From Fermentibacter sp964564435 (GTDB taxonomy: Bacteria; Fermentibacterota; Fermentibacteria; Fermentibacterales; Fermentibacteraceae), in the NCBI GenBank assembly GCA_964564435.1, contig CAZMAT010000017.1:1-48550 (forward strand): a stretch of 48,550 nt of DNA, given 5' to 3'. The notes beneath the pieces were generated by a model. That model saw only the letters and a list, made by a program, of their open reading frames with translations, made no database searches and was not told the DNA's origin. The translations under genes and the position numbers were made by a program. Shown here piece by piece: positions 22,650 through 31,342 of this stretch. Position 1 is the first letter of the stretch. The number at the start of each line of letters is the position of its first letter.

Positions 22650-25028
22650 TCAGCTCCCCCGGCCGAAGCTCCGGAGGATCTCGGCCATGCGGCGGAGGGA
22701 GGCCTCGGCCAGCCCGTTGACCGACCCCTCCGGGTAGCACCCGCCCGGGCCCGCCGGAGACCCGGAGGGGACTCCGGTGAGCAGTTCGATGCCCTCGTCG
22801 ATGGTTCTTACGGGGTAGATGGAGAAGCTGCCGGCCTCGACCGCAGCCACGACGTCGTCGTCGAGCTGCAGGCTCCCGACGTTGGATGCCGGCACGAGCA
22901 CACCCTGGGTGCCGGTCAGGCCCCTGCGCCTGCAGACGTTGAAGAAGCCCTCGATCTTGTAGTTCACGCCGCCGATGGGCTGGATCTCGCCGTACTGGTT
23001 CACGGACCCGGTGACTGCCAGGTCCTGGCGCACCGGGAGCCCCGAGAGGGCGCTGAGGAGGGCATAGAGCTCCGCGCTCGACGCGCTGTCGCCCTCGACC
23101 CCTCCGTAGCTCTGCTCGATGCAGATGCTGGCGGACAGCGACAGGGGGAAGTCGAGCGCATACCTGCCCCTGAGGAAGCCGGTGATGATGAGGATGCCCT
23201 TGGTGTGCAGGGAGCCGGAGAGATCGGCCTCCCTCTCGATGTTTATCACGCCTTCGCGCCCGGCCGATACGCGGGCCGTCACCCTCATCGGGAGCCCGTA
23301 CGAGTAGTCGACGCCGCTGAGCACCACCAGGCCGTTGACCTGCCCCGCCTTCGACCCCGAGGTGTCTATCATCATCTCGCCGCGCTCGATGCTGTCCAGG
23401 GCGTACTCCTGCCCCATCGAGAGCCTCTCGCGCTTCTCGAGGATCGCCTTCCGGACGTGGGCGGCCTCGACCACCGGTGATGACTCGCACCGGGCCCAGT
23501 AGGCGGCCTGCCTGGCGTAGTCGGCTATGCGGCTGAACTGGGTCGAGATCCTGTCCCTCCTGTCCGCCATCCTCACGGCCTGCTCGGCGAGCGCGGCCAC
23601 GGCGGAACCGGAGAGCGGGGTCAGCTTCTCGTTGCCCGCGATGAATGCGATCACTCCGCCGAAATCCCTCAGGTTCTCCGGAGTCAGGTCCATCTCGTCG
23701 TCGAAGTCGGCCCTGATGCGGAACAGGAGCCCGAACTCCGGCTCGCTCATGCCGAGCATCGTGTAGAGGTAGTCGGAGCCCAGGAGGATCACCTTCACGT
23801 CGATCTCCACGGGCTCGGGCTGCAGGTCGACGGGGAAGAGGTTCAGCGGGTCGTGCTGCCTGATGACCACTGTCTGGTTCCGGAGGGTCTGCATCAGCGC
23901 CGGCCAGAGCCCGGGCTGCCTGAGTATGTCCATGGCGTCCATTATGATGTATCCGCCGTTGGCCCTGAGGAGCGATCCGGCGCGGATCAGGGTGAAGTCG
24001 CTGTAGGGCTTGTTGTCGACCGTCAGCCTGTCGATGCTGCCGAAGAGGCTCACCTGGTCGGGGAACTGCTCGATCACGACCGGCCTGCCCCTCTTGCTGC
24101 TGTTGTCCACCAGGAGGTTGGCGGAGAAGAGGTAGTACGGATCCTCGCCCTCGCCGGGGTTGAGGAACTGCTCGAGGTTTTCGAGGATGGCTGCGGAGAG
24201 GGAGTCGGCATAGGCCTCGACCTTGGCGTCACCCGTCTCCTTCAGCCTGTCGAGGATGCCCTCGACTGTGGGCCTGAGCGTCCTCCTGACGAGCTCCTGG
24301 TCCTCCCCGGCCGCCTCCATCTCGATTCTCTGGTTGCGCCTTATCACGTCTATCAGGCGCCCGAAGAGCGCCTCGTGGTCGGAGGTGTACTTCTCCCTCG
24401 CCTCCGCGGTGAGACTCCCGGCCTTCTGCATCTCGTCGAGCTTGTCGAATCCCGCGGGCTCGCCGTTCACGACAGGGAGGACCTCGGGGCCGAACTGGCC
24501 GGGTCCGGTCTGCACCTTCACCAGCGCGAAGCCCTTCTCCGACGCCTCCCGGCTGAAGGCGTCAAGATGCTCCTGCTGCCTCGCGGTGGCGTCGGTACGG
24601 ATCTTCTTGCGCTCGCTGCCCATGCGGTCGCCCGACATGACCGCCGGGATGTTGCTCTTCAGGAGCTCGACGCACTGGGCGAGGCTCCCGACGAACTCCT
24701 CGCCGTCGTCGGCGGGCAGGGTGATGACCATCGGGCGCTGGGGATCCTCGAAGTTGTGCACGAAGAGGATGTCCTTGAGATCATCGGTAGTGAGGTCGAG
24801 GGAATCGAGTATCCGCTTCACGGTGGATTCGCGCCCGGTGCCGGACACGCCGGTCACGAACATGTTGTAGCCCAGCGACTGGATCTCGAGGCCGAGCCTG
24901 ACCGCCTTGACTGCGCGCTCCTGGCCGACGATCCTGTTGCTGGTGGAAGCCCTGTCGGTCCTGTCGAAACCCATGGCACCCTCGGGACAGCGCCACCTGA
25001 GATCTCCTGGAGCAAGCGGCTCCGGCAT
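22650..25028 (-). CDS. Lon-like ATP-dependent protease (AAA_32 plus Lon C domain)
   Basis: 792 residues. The N-terminal P-loop GVSGTGRES has Arg where Lon has Lys, a hallmark of this AAA family. A long helical insertion (about 110-300) precedes the second AAA part (SLLRANGGYIIMDAMDILRQPGLW, then FGLLFRIRADFDDEM). The proteolytic domain has EGDSASSAE with the catalytic Ser at S648 and GGVNYKIEGFF with Lys at K691, 43 residues apart as in Lon. No membrane segment is seen, unlike archaeal LonB. ATG at 25028 has GGAGGGAAG upstream; it lies 49 bases after the DnaE2-like polymerase, probably in one operon. Confidence 0.92.
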   Translation of the reverse strand: MPEPLAPGDLRWRCPEGAMGFDRTDRASTSNRIVGQERAVKAVRLGLEIQSLGYNMFVTGVSGTGRESTVKRILDSLDLTTDDLKDILFVHNFEDPQRPMVITLPADDGEEFVGSLAQCVELLKSNIPAVMSGDRMGSERKKIRTDATARQQEHLDAFSREASEKGFALVKVQTGPGQFGPEVLPVVNGEPAGFDKLDEMQKAGSLTAEAREKYTSDHEALFGRLIDVIRRNQRIEMEAAGEDQELVRRTLRPTVEGILDRLKETGDAKVEAYADSLSAAILENLEQFLNPGEGEDPYYLFSANLLVDNSSKRGRPVVIEQFPDQVSLFGSIDRLTVDNKPYSDFTLIRAGSLLRANGGYIIMDAMDILRQPGLWPALMQTLRNQTVVIRQHDPLNLFPVDLQPEPVEIDVKVILLGSDYLYTMLGMSEPEFGLLFRIRADFDDEMDLTPENLRDFGGVIAFIAGNEKLTPLSGSAVAALAEQAVRMADRRDRISTQFSRIADYARQAAYWARCESSPVVEAAHVRKAILEKRERLSMGQEYALDSIERGEMMIDTSGSKAGQVNGLVVLSGVDYSYGLPMRVTARVSAGREGVINIEREADLSGSLHTKGILIITGFLRGRYALDFPLSLSASICIEQSYGGVEGDSASSAELYALLSALSGLPVRQDLAVTGSVNQYGEIQPIGGVNYKIEGFFNVCRRRGLTGTQGVLVPASNVGSLQLDDDVVAAVEAGSFSIYPVRTIDEGIELLTGVPSGSPAGPGGCYPEGSVNGLAEASLRRMAEILRSFGRGS

Positions 25029-25077
25029 GCTCTTCCCTCCAGTCCTGTCCGGCCTGCGGCTCCATGTCCGCGCCTTT

Positions 25078-27912
25078 TCATACCACCCGGCGGCATGGCG
25101 TCAATGGGCCGGCGCAGACGGACGTGGCCCGGAGCCTGCCGTCGCGGCCCGCTGAGACCCTCAGCACGACGGTGGCGCCCTCCCTGCGCGATATCAGGCG
25201 CGCCTGCGAGTACAGGGGGGACGGCAGGAAGACGTCGGCATACCCCCTGTCGTCCTCGAGCATGAGGAAACCGGCCCCCGCCGAGAGGCTCCTGCGGGAG
25301 GCCACCCTCCCCCAGATGCCTCCCGGAACGGCCCCGGGCTGACGATCGAGCGGGATGGTACCGTCCGGGCGGTCGACCAGCGAGAGAGGGCTGCAGGTGA
25401 CCGCCGCCCCGAGGAACTCGAGATCGAGCGAGACCATCTCGCTCCTGCAGTGTTCGGGGATCCCGGGCAGCCCCTCCTCCTCCCGGGTGAAGAACCCGCC
25501 GGCCCTGCGGTTCATCTCCCAGAGGGCCCCGGGGCGGGTCAGGCCGATCTCCCCGAAACACCCGGCCTGCGCCATGGCCTTCACGACCCCGCGCCCCACG
25601 CCCGCGGCGACGACCTGCCCCGGGGAGTCGTACGGCCTCCCCCTCGCGAGCGCGGCATGCTCCGAGGGTCCCATGCCTCGCAGGCTCGAGAATCCGAGCA
25701 TCACGCCCCCCCCGGACGGCCTGGCGCACCACTCCCCCGAGTTGACCCCCGGCGGCGCGATCGCGAGCCCGAGGCGCCTGGCCTCCTCCACATAGGTCCG
25801 CTGGTCGTAGAAGCCTCCGCCTCCGGCCAGGACGGCGGCCATGAAGCATGCCGGGCTCGAGGCCTTCAGGGATGCCGAGATGCAAGCTATCGCCGCATAC
25901 GAGTAGGCGTGGGCCCGGCAGAACCCGTACCCGGCGAAGCGCGAGAGGAAGGCGTGGACGGCCGAGGCCCGGGCGCAATCCACCCCGAATGCCTCGAGAT
26001 CCGCGGGCGACAGATTCTTCCTCTTCAGCCGGCGCCTGACCAGGTCGCCCTGCCCGTCGTCGATTCCGAGGAGCCTTGCGGCGCACTCCGAGACGTCCTC
26101 CTCGTAGAGCATCTCGCCGAAGCTGCCCCCCAGGATGTCGCGCAGCTCGTCGAACTCCCACTCCGGACGGGCTTCGCCCCTCATGGCAGCGAAGAATCGC
26201 TCCCTGGTCCCGCTGCCCGAGGCGCCCGGCCTGACCAGGGCCAGCGATCGCGCCACGTCGTCGAGGCTCGCAACCCTCATCTCCGTCAGGAGGCCCCTTA
26301 ACGCCGGAGACTCGACATGGGCGACGCCTATCGTCCGGCCCGACGCCATCAACTCCAGGGCCTCCCGGATGTCCCCCGGGACATGCGGCATCCCGCCACG
26401 GGCCGCCTGCCCGCCCCGCGAATCCCATCCGAGGGCGAGGGATATGGCGGTGAGGCCGCGCTGCCCGAGCAGATCCATCTTCAGGAGCCCGGCTCTCTCG
26501 ACCCCCACCATGTCGAACTGGGTGACGGCCTGGCCCGACGTGCCGGGCGACAGCGGCACGACCTCGCAGATCGGGCGCGGGGATATCACTATCCCGCAGG
26601 GGTGGGGGGCGACGTGCGAGGGCAGGCCCTCGAGCAGGGCGGCGTCGGCCAGGAGGCGCCTGCCGGCATCCCTCCGCCAGACCGCGGCATCCCGGTCGTC
26701 GAGGAGCACCGACATCGAGTCTATGTCGGACGGGCCCAGCCCGGCCGCGGAGGCGGCGCAGCGGAACGCGGAACTGCGCCTGTGCCTCACGATCTCGCCC
26801 ACGCAGGCCGACTCCCGGCCCCACCTGCCCAGGACGAAGGACACGACCTCGTCGCGCCGCGCACTGTCTATGTCGAGGTCGATGTCGGGCGGATCGGGCC
26901 TCTGCGGGTTGAAGAACCTGCTGAAGGACAGGCCGCAGCGCAACGGGCAGACCCCCGAGATGCCCAGCAGGTAGCTCACCATGCTGCCGGCGGCCGACCC
27001 GCGCGCCGTCGCCGATATGCCCCTCGCGGCGCAGAATTCCGCAACCTCCCTGAAGGCGAGGAAGTACCCGGCCAGGCCCGCGGCCGCTATGGCCTCGAGC
27101 TCCGTCTCCAGGCGCCTCCGGGCCGCCATGCCGTTTCCGTAGGTGCGCCGGAAGGCCTCCTCGGCCATGCTGTGCAGGAGCGGCACGCTGCCGGCATCTA
27201 CGGCCGACATGAGGAGGCCGGCATGGGGGTGGAACGTGTCCAGACGGGATGCGAGCAGGGCAGCGCCATCGCGCGAGGCGCGCAGGCCGGTGAACTGCCG
27301 CTCAAGCGCTCCGTCGCCGGGCATGGAGGCATGGCGCGAGGCGAACGCCCGGGACGGCAGCGAAGCCTCGGGAGAACCGGCGGAGGCGGCCCGCAGGAGC
27401 CTGTGCGCCCTGCGCGAGGGTTCCGCGATGGACACGACCGGCCAGCATGCCGCAGGCACGATGCCCGCCCCGGTGAACGAAGCCTCCGACACCCCGGGAT
27501 CGTTTCCGAAACACGCCGGGAGGACCGCGCCGAAAAGGGCGCCCGAGAACCCGGCCTCCGCCAGGGCGAGTGCGTCACCCGGCCGGGAGACGAGCGCCGC
27601 CAGACGGTCCGTGCCGTACGAGAAGGCTTCCGCGAGGGGGAGCTGCGACGAGACGGCCGTGACAAGGGACGAGAGCTGTGCCCAGCCGCCTTCGATGGAG
27701 GCCAGGACCACTCCAGGGGAGATCCGGCAGCCGGCTCCCGGCTTCATGCCTTCCGGGGCGGCAGCCTGGAACTCGTGCTGGCCGTGGAGACCCCCGGAAT
27801 CGGCGAGCAGCACACCGGCAGCCCCGGGCGGCGCCGCGCAGGCGATGCCGGCCGGCGTCTCGACGCCGTAGCCGAAGGAGTAGCAGCTCCTCGCAACGAT
27901 TATGGCGCTCAT
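25078..27912 (-). CDS. DnaE2/ImuC-like DNA polymerase III alpha homologue with degenerate PHP domain
   Basis: 944 residues, shorter than replicative DnaE (about 1160). The first 50 residues resemble a PHP start but the HxH and DH metal motifs have become VARSCYSF and LADSGGLHG, so the PHP site is dead. The polymerase core is intact: ARGSAAGSMVSYLLGI (303-318), PPDIDLDID with catalytic D343 and D345, and LLKMDLLG with D480. RFAGYGFCRAHAYSYA, GGFYDQRTYVEEARRLGLAI with PPGVNSGEW are typical of the error-prone DnaE2 branch; an OB-fold closes the protein (GAGFLMLEDDRGYADVFLP). Family members carry out damage tolerance under LexA control. ATG at 27912 has no ribosome site. Confidence 0.88.
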   Translation of the reverse strand: MSAIIVARSCYSFGYGVETPAGIACAAPPGAAGVLLADSGGLHGQHEFQAAAPEGMKPGAGCRISPGVVLASIEGGWAQLSSLVTAVSSQLPLAEAFSYGTDRLAALVSRPGDALALAEAGFSGALFGAVLPACFGNDPGVSEASFTGAGIVPAACWPVVSIAEPSRRAHRLLRAASAGSPEASLPSRAFASRHASMPGDGALERQFTGLRASRDGAALLASRLDTFHPHAGLLMSAVDAGSVPLLHSMAEEAFRRTYGNGMAARRRLETELEAIAAAGLAGYFLAFREVAEFCAARGISATARGSAAGSMVSYLLGISGVCPLRCGLSFSRFFNPQRPDPPDIDLDIDSARRDEVVSFVLGRWGRESACVGEIVRHRRSSAFRCAASAAGLGPSDIDSMSVLLDDRDAAVWRRDAGRRLLADAALLEGLPSHVAPHPCGIVISPRPICEVVPLSPGTSGQAVTQFDMVGVERAGLLKMDLLGQRGLTAISLALGWDSRGGQAARGGMPHVPGDIREALELMASGRTIGVAHVESPALRGLLTEMRVASLDDVARSLALVRPGASGSGTRERFFAAMRGEARPEWEFDELRDILGGSFGEMLYEEDVSECAARLLGIDDGQGDLVRRRLKRKNLSPADLEAFGVDCARASAVHAFLSRFAGYGFCRAHAYSYAAIACISASLKASSPACFMAAVLAGGGGFYDQRTYVEEARRLGLAIAPPGVNSGEWCARPSGGGVMLGFSSLRGMGPSEHAALARGRPYDSPGQVVAAGVGRGVVKAMAQAGCFGEIGLTRPGALWEMNRRAGGFFTREEEGLPGIPEHCRSEMVSLDLEFLGAAVTCSPLSLVDRPDGTIPLDRQPGAVPGGIWGRVASRRSLSAGAGFLMLEDDRGYADVFLPSPLYSQARLISRREGATVVLRVSAGRDGRLRATSVCAGPLTPCRRVV

Positions 27913-27944
27913 GCCCCGATGTATACATATGTTTGCATCGGGGC
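27913..27944. promoter_or_regulatory. Nested palindromic operator/promoter of the DnaE2-like gene
   Basis: Arms GCCCCGATG (27913-27921) and CATCGGGGC (27936-27944) are perfect. Inside lie the palindromes ATGTATACAT (27919-27928) and ACATATGT (27925-27932); the latter with its flanks resembles the LexA site GAAC-ATAT-GTTC of Gram-positive bacteria. Reading toward the gene, TATACA ends seven bases before the ATG, so it can serve as -10 of a leaderless message, and a bound repressor would cover it. No convincing -35 is seen. Confidence 0.6.
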
Positions 27945-28031
27945 GCCAGCCCTCTGAACCGGGCCGGCCGCTTCACACAATGATGCGATATGGAGCCTGC
28001 TGCAGATGGAGCGGGAGGTGCCGCTCCTGGA

Positions 28032-28616
28032 TCAGCCCGTGCGCCTCTGCCCGCCGGTTTCGCTCCGGCGGCCGGCCTGACCGGCGCCGGAAGCGCGGAG
28101 GGCCAGCCCGCCGGTCGACGGCATGACGGGGACGCCGGATTCCAGGTACATCTCCATGCGGTAGAAGGGGACCTTGCCGCGGTCTTCGAGGAGCTTGGAG
28201 CCCTCGCCCGTGACGACGAACCCGCAGCCGAGGTAGCAGGAGATGGCACGGGGATTGGTTCTGCGGACATGGAGCCTTACCGTGTCGAAACCCAGCACCC
28301 TCCTGGCGGCGGGGATCGCCTTCGCTATGGCCCTGCGGCCTATCCCCCTGCCCAGGGACTCGGTCCGTCCGATCACTATCCCCATCACGCCTATCGACCT
28401 GTCGTTCCTCTTCATGTCGAACCAGATGCCGCCCACGGTGGAACCGTCGACCTCTATCGCGTACCAGACATAGTCGAGGCCCCAGCCCTCGAATCCCGAA
28501 CCGTCGAAGTTCACGGGGCTCAGCCTCTCCATGTACCTGTCGGAGTCGATCTCGTCGCGCCAGCGCTCGAGCGAGGGCAGGTCGCGCTCCGCGAATCTCC
28601 TCAGGGATATCCTCAT
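28032..28616 (-). CDS. GNAT-family N-acetyltransferase
   Basis: 194 residues. The GNAT core is clear: VWYAIEVDGSTVGGIWFDMKRND as beta 2-4, then IGVMGIVIGRTESLGRGIGRRAIAKAI with the acetyl-CoA pyrophosphate loop (Q/RxxGxG/A type: SLGRGIG), and RRTNPRAISCYLGCGFVVTG as the C-terminal N..A...Y...GF motif. It resembles RimJ/RimL-type acetyltransferases acting on proteins or small amines; the acceptor is not predictable. The C-terminal 30 residues (GLALRASGAGQAGRRSETGG) are low-complexity. ATG at 28616 has AAGGAAG upstream. A sigma70-type promoter precedes it. Confidence 0.85.
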   Translation of the reverse strand: MRISLRRFAERDLPSLERWRDEIDSDRYMERLSPVNFDGSGFEGWGLDYVWYAIEVDGSTVGGIWFDMKRNDRSIGVMGIVIGRTESLGRGIGRRAIAKAIPAARRVLGFDTVRLHVRRTNPRAISCYLGCGFVVTGEGSKLLEDRGKVPFYRMEMYLESGVPVMPSTGGLALRASGAGQAGRRSETGGQRRTG

Positions 28617-28667
28617 CACCGTTCTTCCTTCATAAAAACGACCCGGACGACCGGGTAACATCCTGTT

Positions 28668-28697
28668 ATTATAAATCCCCGCTCCGCCCCCGGGCAA
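28668..28697 (-). promoter_or_regulatory. Sigma70-type promoter of the GNAT gene
   Basis: On the minus strand TTGCCC (28697-28692), an 18-base spacer, and a perfect TATAAT (28673-28668). Transcription would start about 45 bases before the ATG and include a small hairpin with arms ACCCGG and CCGGGT at 28641-28656. Confidence 0.7.
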
Positions 28698-28739
28698 GGT
28701 CTTCCCCCCGGAGGGCCGGGGAGTGTAGCTTTGCGGGGG

Positions 28740-28751
28740 CGTTCCGGAACG
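28740..28751. promoter_or_regulatory. 12-bp perfect palindrome ahead of the methyltransferase gene
   Basis: CGTTCCGGAACG is a perfect palindrome lying 10 bases before the TTG start at 28762 and next to the GGGAGA ribosome site. It could be an operator or a translation-blocking hairpin; chance cannot be excluded. Confidence 0.3.
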
Positions 28752-28761
28752 GGAGAATCTC

Positions 28762-29529
28762 TTGAGGACATCCGACAGGGGACACTGGGACAGGTTCTGG
28801 ACCCGGGGGCGCGAGACCCGGGAGATCTACGACAACGCCGGCAGGATCACCGGAGAGATCGCCCTGGCCATGGACGTGCGGGGAAGGGCCTGCCTCGAGG
28901 TGGGAGCGGCCACCGCGCGGGATACAGCGGCCCTCGCCCGGGCCGGCGCTTTCGCCGTCGCCCTCGACTACTCCCCCGCCGCGCTCTCGCTCGCGAGGGA
29001 TGTCTGCCGGGGCACCGGGGCCGCCCTCGTCTGCGGCGACGCCTTCCATCTCCCCTTCCGTGACGGTTCCTTCGATCTCGTTTTCCATCAGGGAGTCCTC
29101 GAACACTTCCGGGAGCCTGCGGGCCTGCTGGACGAGAACAGGAGGGTGCTCTCGGCATCGGGCCTCGTCCTGGTCGACGTTCCCCAGACATTCCACCCGT
29201 ACACTCTCGTGAAGAAGATCCTGATCGCCGCCGGAGCCTGGTTCGCGGGATGGGAGACCCAGTTCACGAGGCGGTCCCTGGAGACGCTCCTGCGGAAGAG
29301 CGGCCTCGAGCCCCGCAGGGCTTACGGCCGGTTCATGAGCCCTTCGCTCCCGTACCGGATCCTGAGGGAGATCCTCTTCAGGGCGGGTGTCAGGCTCCCG
29401 CTGGATCCCGTCCTCGTCGGCCCGGTGCACAGGCTGAGGGCCCGCGTCAGGGGAGCGGTGGAGGGCACGCGTGTCGGCCCGGCGCTCGGCTACGTCATCG
29501 GGGTCTTCGCCGGGAGGGACGCCCCGTGA
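28762..29529 (+). CDS. Class I SAM-dependent methyltransferase
   Basis: 255 residues. ACLEVGAATARDTAALAR is the SAM-binding glycine loop (motif I, slightly altered from ExGxGxG), VALDYSPAAL motif II, and FDLVFHQGVLEHFREP motif IV/post-I. This is a Methyltransf_11-type enzyme; the C-terminal 90 residues are basic and hydrophobic (LPYRILREILFRAGVRLPL) and may bind membrane or lipid. It overlaps the following GT4 gene by GTGA, so it probably methylates a glycan or lipid-linked sugar. TTG start at 28762 follows GGGAGA. Confidence 0.86.
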   Translation: MRTSDRGHWDRFWTRGRETREIYDNAGRITGEIALAMDVRGRACLEVGAATARDTAALARAGAFAVALDYSPAALSLARDVCRGTGAALVCGDAFHLPFRDGSFDLVFHQGVLEHFREPAGLLDENRRVLSASGLVLVDVPQTFHPYTLVKKILIAAGAWFAGWETQFTRRSLETLLRKSGLEPRRAYGRFMSPSLPYRILREILFRAGVRLPLDPVLVGPVHRLRARVRGAVEGTRVGPALGYVIGVFAGRDAP

Positions 29530-30644
29530 AGGTGCTCGTGCTCAACTGGCGGGATCCGAGGAACCCGGAGGCGGGGGGTGCCGAGGTTCACCTCCACGAG
29601 ATAATGCGGCGGGCCGCCTCGGCCGGCCATGAGATAGTGCAGGTCTCCCAGGCCTGCGAAGGGCTGCCCGGGGAGGAGACCATCGACGGAGTGCGGATAC
29701 TCCGCAGAGGCGGCCGGTTCACCTTCAACCTCGGCCTCCGGGGATGGTGCAGGAGGCATCTCGATCCCGCCTCCTTCGACCTGGTGGTAGAGGACCTCTG
29801 CAAGCTGCCGTTCTTCTCGCCCTCCTGGTCGCCCGCCCCGGTGCTCGTGCTGGTGCCGCACCTCTTCGGCACCACGGCCTACAGGGAGGTGGCGTTCCCC
29901 CTGGCGCTCTACGTCAACGCCCTCGAGAGGCTGATACCGCGGGTGTACCGCGGCTGCCGCTTCGTGGCCATCTCTGAGAGCACGAAGCGCGACCTGGAGC
30001 GAAGGGGGATCCCCGGCGGGGACATCTCCGTCAGCCCCTGCGGCATAGATCTCGACGAGTACACGCCTTCGCCTTCGGGCACGCACGATCCACGAACGAT
30101 CCTCTATGTAGGCAGGCTGAAGAGGTACAAGGGGGTGCAGACCCTCGTCGAAGCTCTCTCCATCCTCAGGGATCGCGGATCGGACGCCGTCCTGCGGGTC
30201 GTGGGGACGGGCGACTGCCGGGAGGAGCTCGAGCGTCTCGCAGGCAGGCTCGGCCTGCAGGACAGGGTCTTCTTCACGGGCTTCGTCCCAGGGGAGATCA
30301 AGCTGGCCGAGCTCAGGAACGCATGCGTCGCCGCCCTGCCCTCGGAGAAGGAGGGCTGGGGCCTCACCGTGATCGAGGCCAATGCGTGCGGGACCCCGGT
30401 GGTCGCCAGCGACAGCGACGGCCTGAGGGACTCCGTGCGCAACGGAGAGACCGGCATCCTGGTGCCTCACGGCGATCCCGCCGCCCTTGCCGACGCCCTG
30501 TCGGCCGTTCTTTCCGACCCCGTCCTCAGGGCGCGCCTGTCCGAGGCCGGGAAGGCCTGGGCCGGGCGCTTCAGGTGGGACGTCACCGCGGGCGAGGTCA
30601 TCGGCGAGATGATCAGGGCGGCCGGGGCGGGCGTTCAGCGGTAG
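29526..30644 (+). CDS. Group 1 (GT4) glycosyltransferase
   Basis: 372 residues. The N-terminal domain has NPEAGGAEVHLHEIMRRAASAGHEIVQVS, then FVAISESTKRDLERRGIP and VSPCGIDLDEYTP at the domain junction. The C-terminal domain has LYVGRLKRYKGVQTLVEAL, GTGDCREELERLAGRLGLQDRVFFTGFVP and EKEGWGLTVIEANACGTPVVASDSDGL with the EX7E pair. Full length. GTG at 29526 overlaps the methyltransferase stop. Its last ten bases overlap the convergent phosphoesterase. Acts at the cytoplasmic side of the membrane on a lipid-linked acceptor; sugar unknown. Confidence 0.92.
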   Translation: MKVLVLNWRDPRNPEAGGAEVHLHEIMRRAASAGHEIVQVSQACEGLPGEETIDGVRILRRGGRFTFNLGLRGWCRRHLDPASFDLVVEDLCKLPFFSPSWSPAPVLVLVPHLFGTTAYREVAFPLALYVNALERLIPRVYRGCRFVAISESTKRDLERRGIPGGDISVSPCGIDLDEYTPSPSGTHDPRTILYVGRLKRYKGVQTLVEALSILRDRGSDAVLRVVGTGDCREELERLAGRLGLQDRVFFTGFVPGEIKLAELRNACVAALPSEKEGWGLTVIEANACGTPVVASDSDGLRDSVRNGETGILVPHGDPAALADALSAVLSDPVLRARLSEAGKAWAGRFRWDVTAGEVIGEMIRAAGAGVQR

Positions 30645-31339
30645 AGGCGCATCCACAGGCCGTCGGGGAGCCCAGCGGCCCTTATGGACTCCGCGGCCCT
30701 GTCCACGTCGTACTCCACCCTCACGTGCCGGTACGCTCCCGAATCGGTATCCAGGAGCAGGTAGGCCGCCCTCGGATCTGCGTCGCGGGGCTGGCCCACG
30801 CTGCCCGCTGCGACTACGCAGCATCCCGGGAGGATCCCCCCCTCGTCGGTCGAGAACGATCCGTCGGGTCGCCACACCCCCGGGACGTGGGTGTGGCCTG
30901 TCAGCATCACGATTCCTGGGAAGAGCGTGCAGCACTTCCGTGCCAGCGACGGATGCAGGATGTAGGTGAACGAGCCCGGGTCGGGCGGGAAGGAATGGCA
31001 GAGGAGACAGCCGGCCCTGTGCGCGGTGAGGGGGAGTCCGGCGAGGTATGCGAGCGAGTCAGGGTCGAGGATCTTCCTGTTCCAGCAGACCGTCACCGCG
31101 GCAGCGGGGCCGAAGTTCCCGAGGGGTTCGACACCGCCGGCACCCAGGTCGTGGTTGCCCGCGACCACAAGGTCACAGGCCGCCCGGACGACCCGGATGC
31201 AGGGGGACGGGTCTCCGCCGTAGCCGACGACGTCCCCTAGGCAGACCGTGCAGTCGGCGCCCGAACCGTCCGCGTGGGAGAGCACGGCCTCCAGCGCGGG
31301 GAGGTTGGAGTGGACGTCCGAGAGGACCCTGAGGAGCAA
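30635..31339 (-). CDS. YfcE/MJ0936-like metallophosphoesterase
   Basis: 234 residues. LRVLSDVHSNLPALEAVL carries DxH, then CLGDVVGYGGDP, VAGNHDLG, LLCHSFPP and LTGHTHVPG complete the dinuclear metal site. This is the compact phosphodiesterase family (YfcE, MJ0936), active on model diesters with unclear natural substrate. It is the last gene of the ptb-rpiB-wecB-rib-nusB operon, starting at TTG 31339, three bases after the nusB stop. Several cysteines (GCLLCHS, RKCCTL) are unusual for the family but no motif results. Confidence 0.9.
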   Translation of the reverse strand: MLLRVLSDVHSNLPALEAVLSHADGSGADCTVCLGDVVGYGGDPSPCIRVVRAACDLVVAGNHDLGAGGVEPLGNFGPAAAVTVCWNRKILDPDSLAYLAGLPLTAHRAGCLLCHSFPPDPGSFTYILHPSLARKCCTLFPGIVMLTGHTHVPGVWRPDGSFSTDEGGILPGCCVVAAGSVGQPRDADPRAAYLLLDTDSGAYRHVRVEYDVDRAAESIRAAGLPDGLWMRLYR

Positions 31340-31342
31340 GCG

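Noticed and set aside
24854..26824. 656-codon frame on the - strand overlapping the DnaE2-like polymerase and Lon-like protease
   Set aside because: Same strand, other frame of two well-supported genes; arginine/glycine-rich with no family motif.
31110..31150. tRNA T-arm-like GGTTCGACACC
   Set aside because: Flanking bases do not form the 5-bp stem and the region is within the phosphoesterase gene; no acceptor or anticodon stem could be built.
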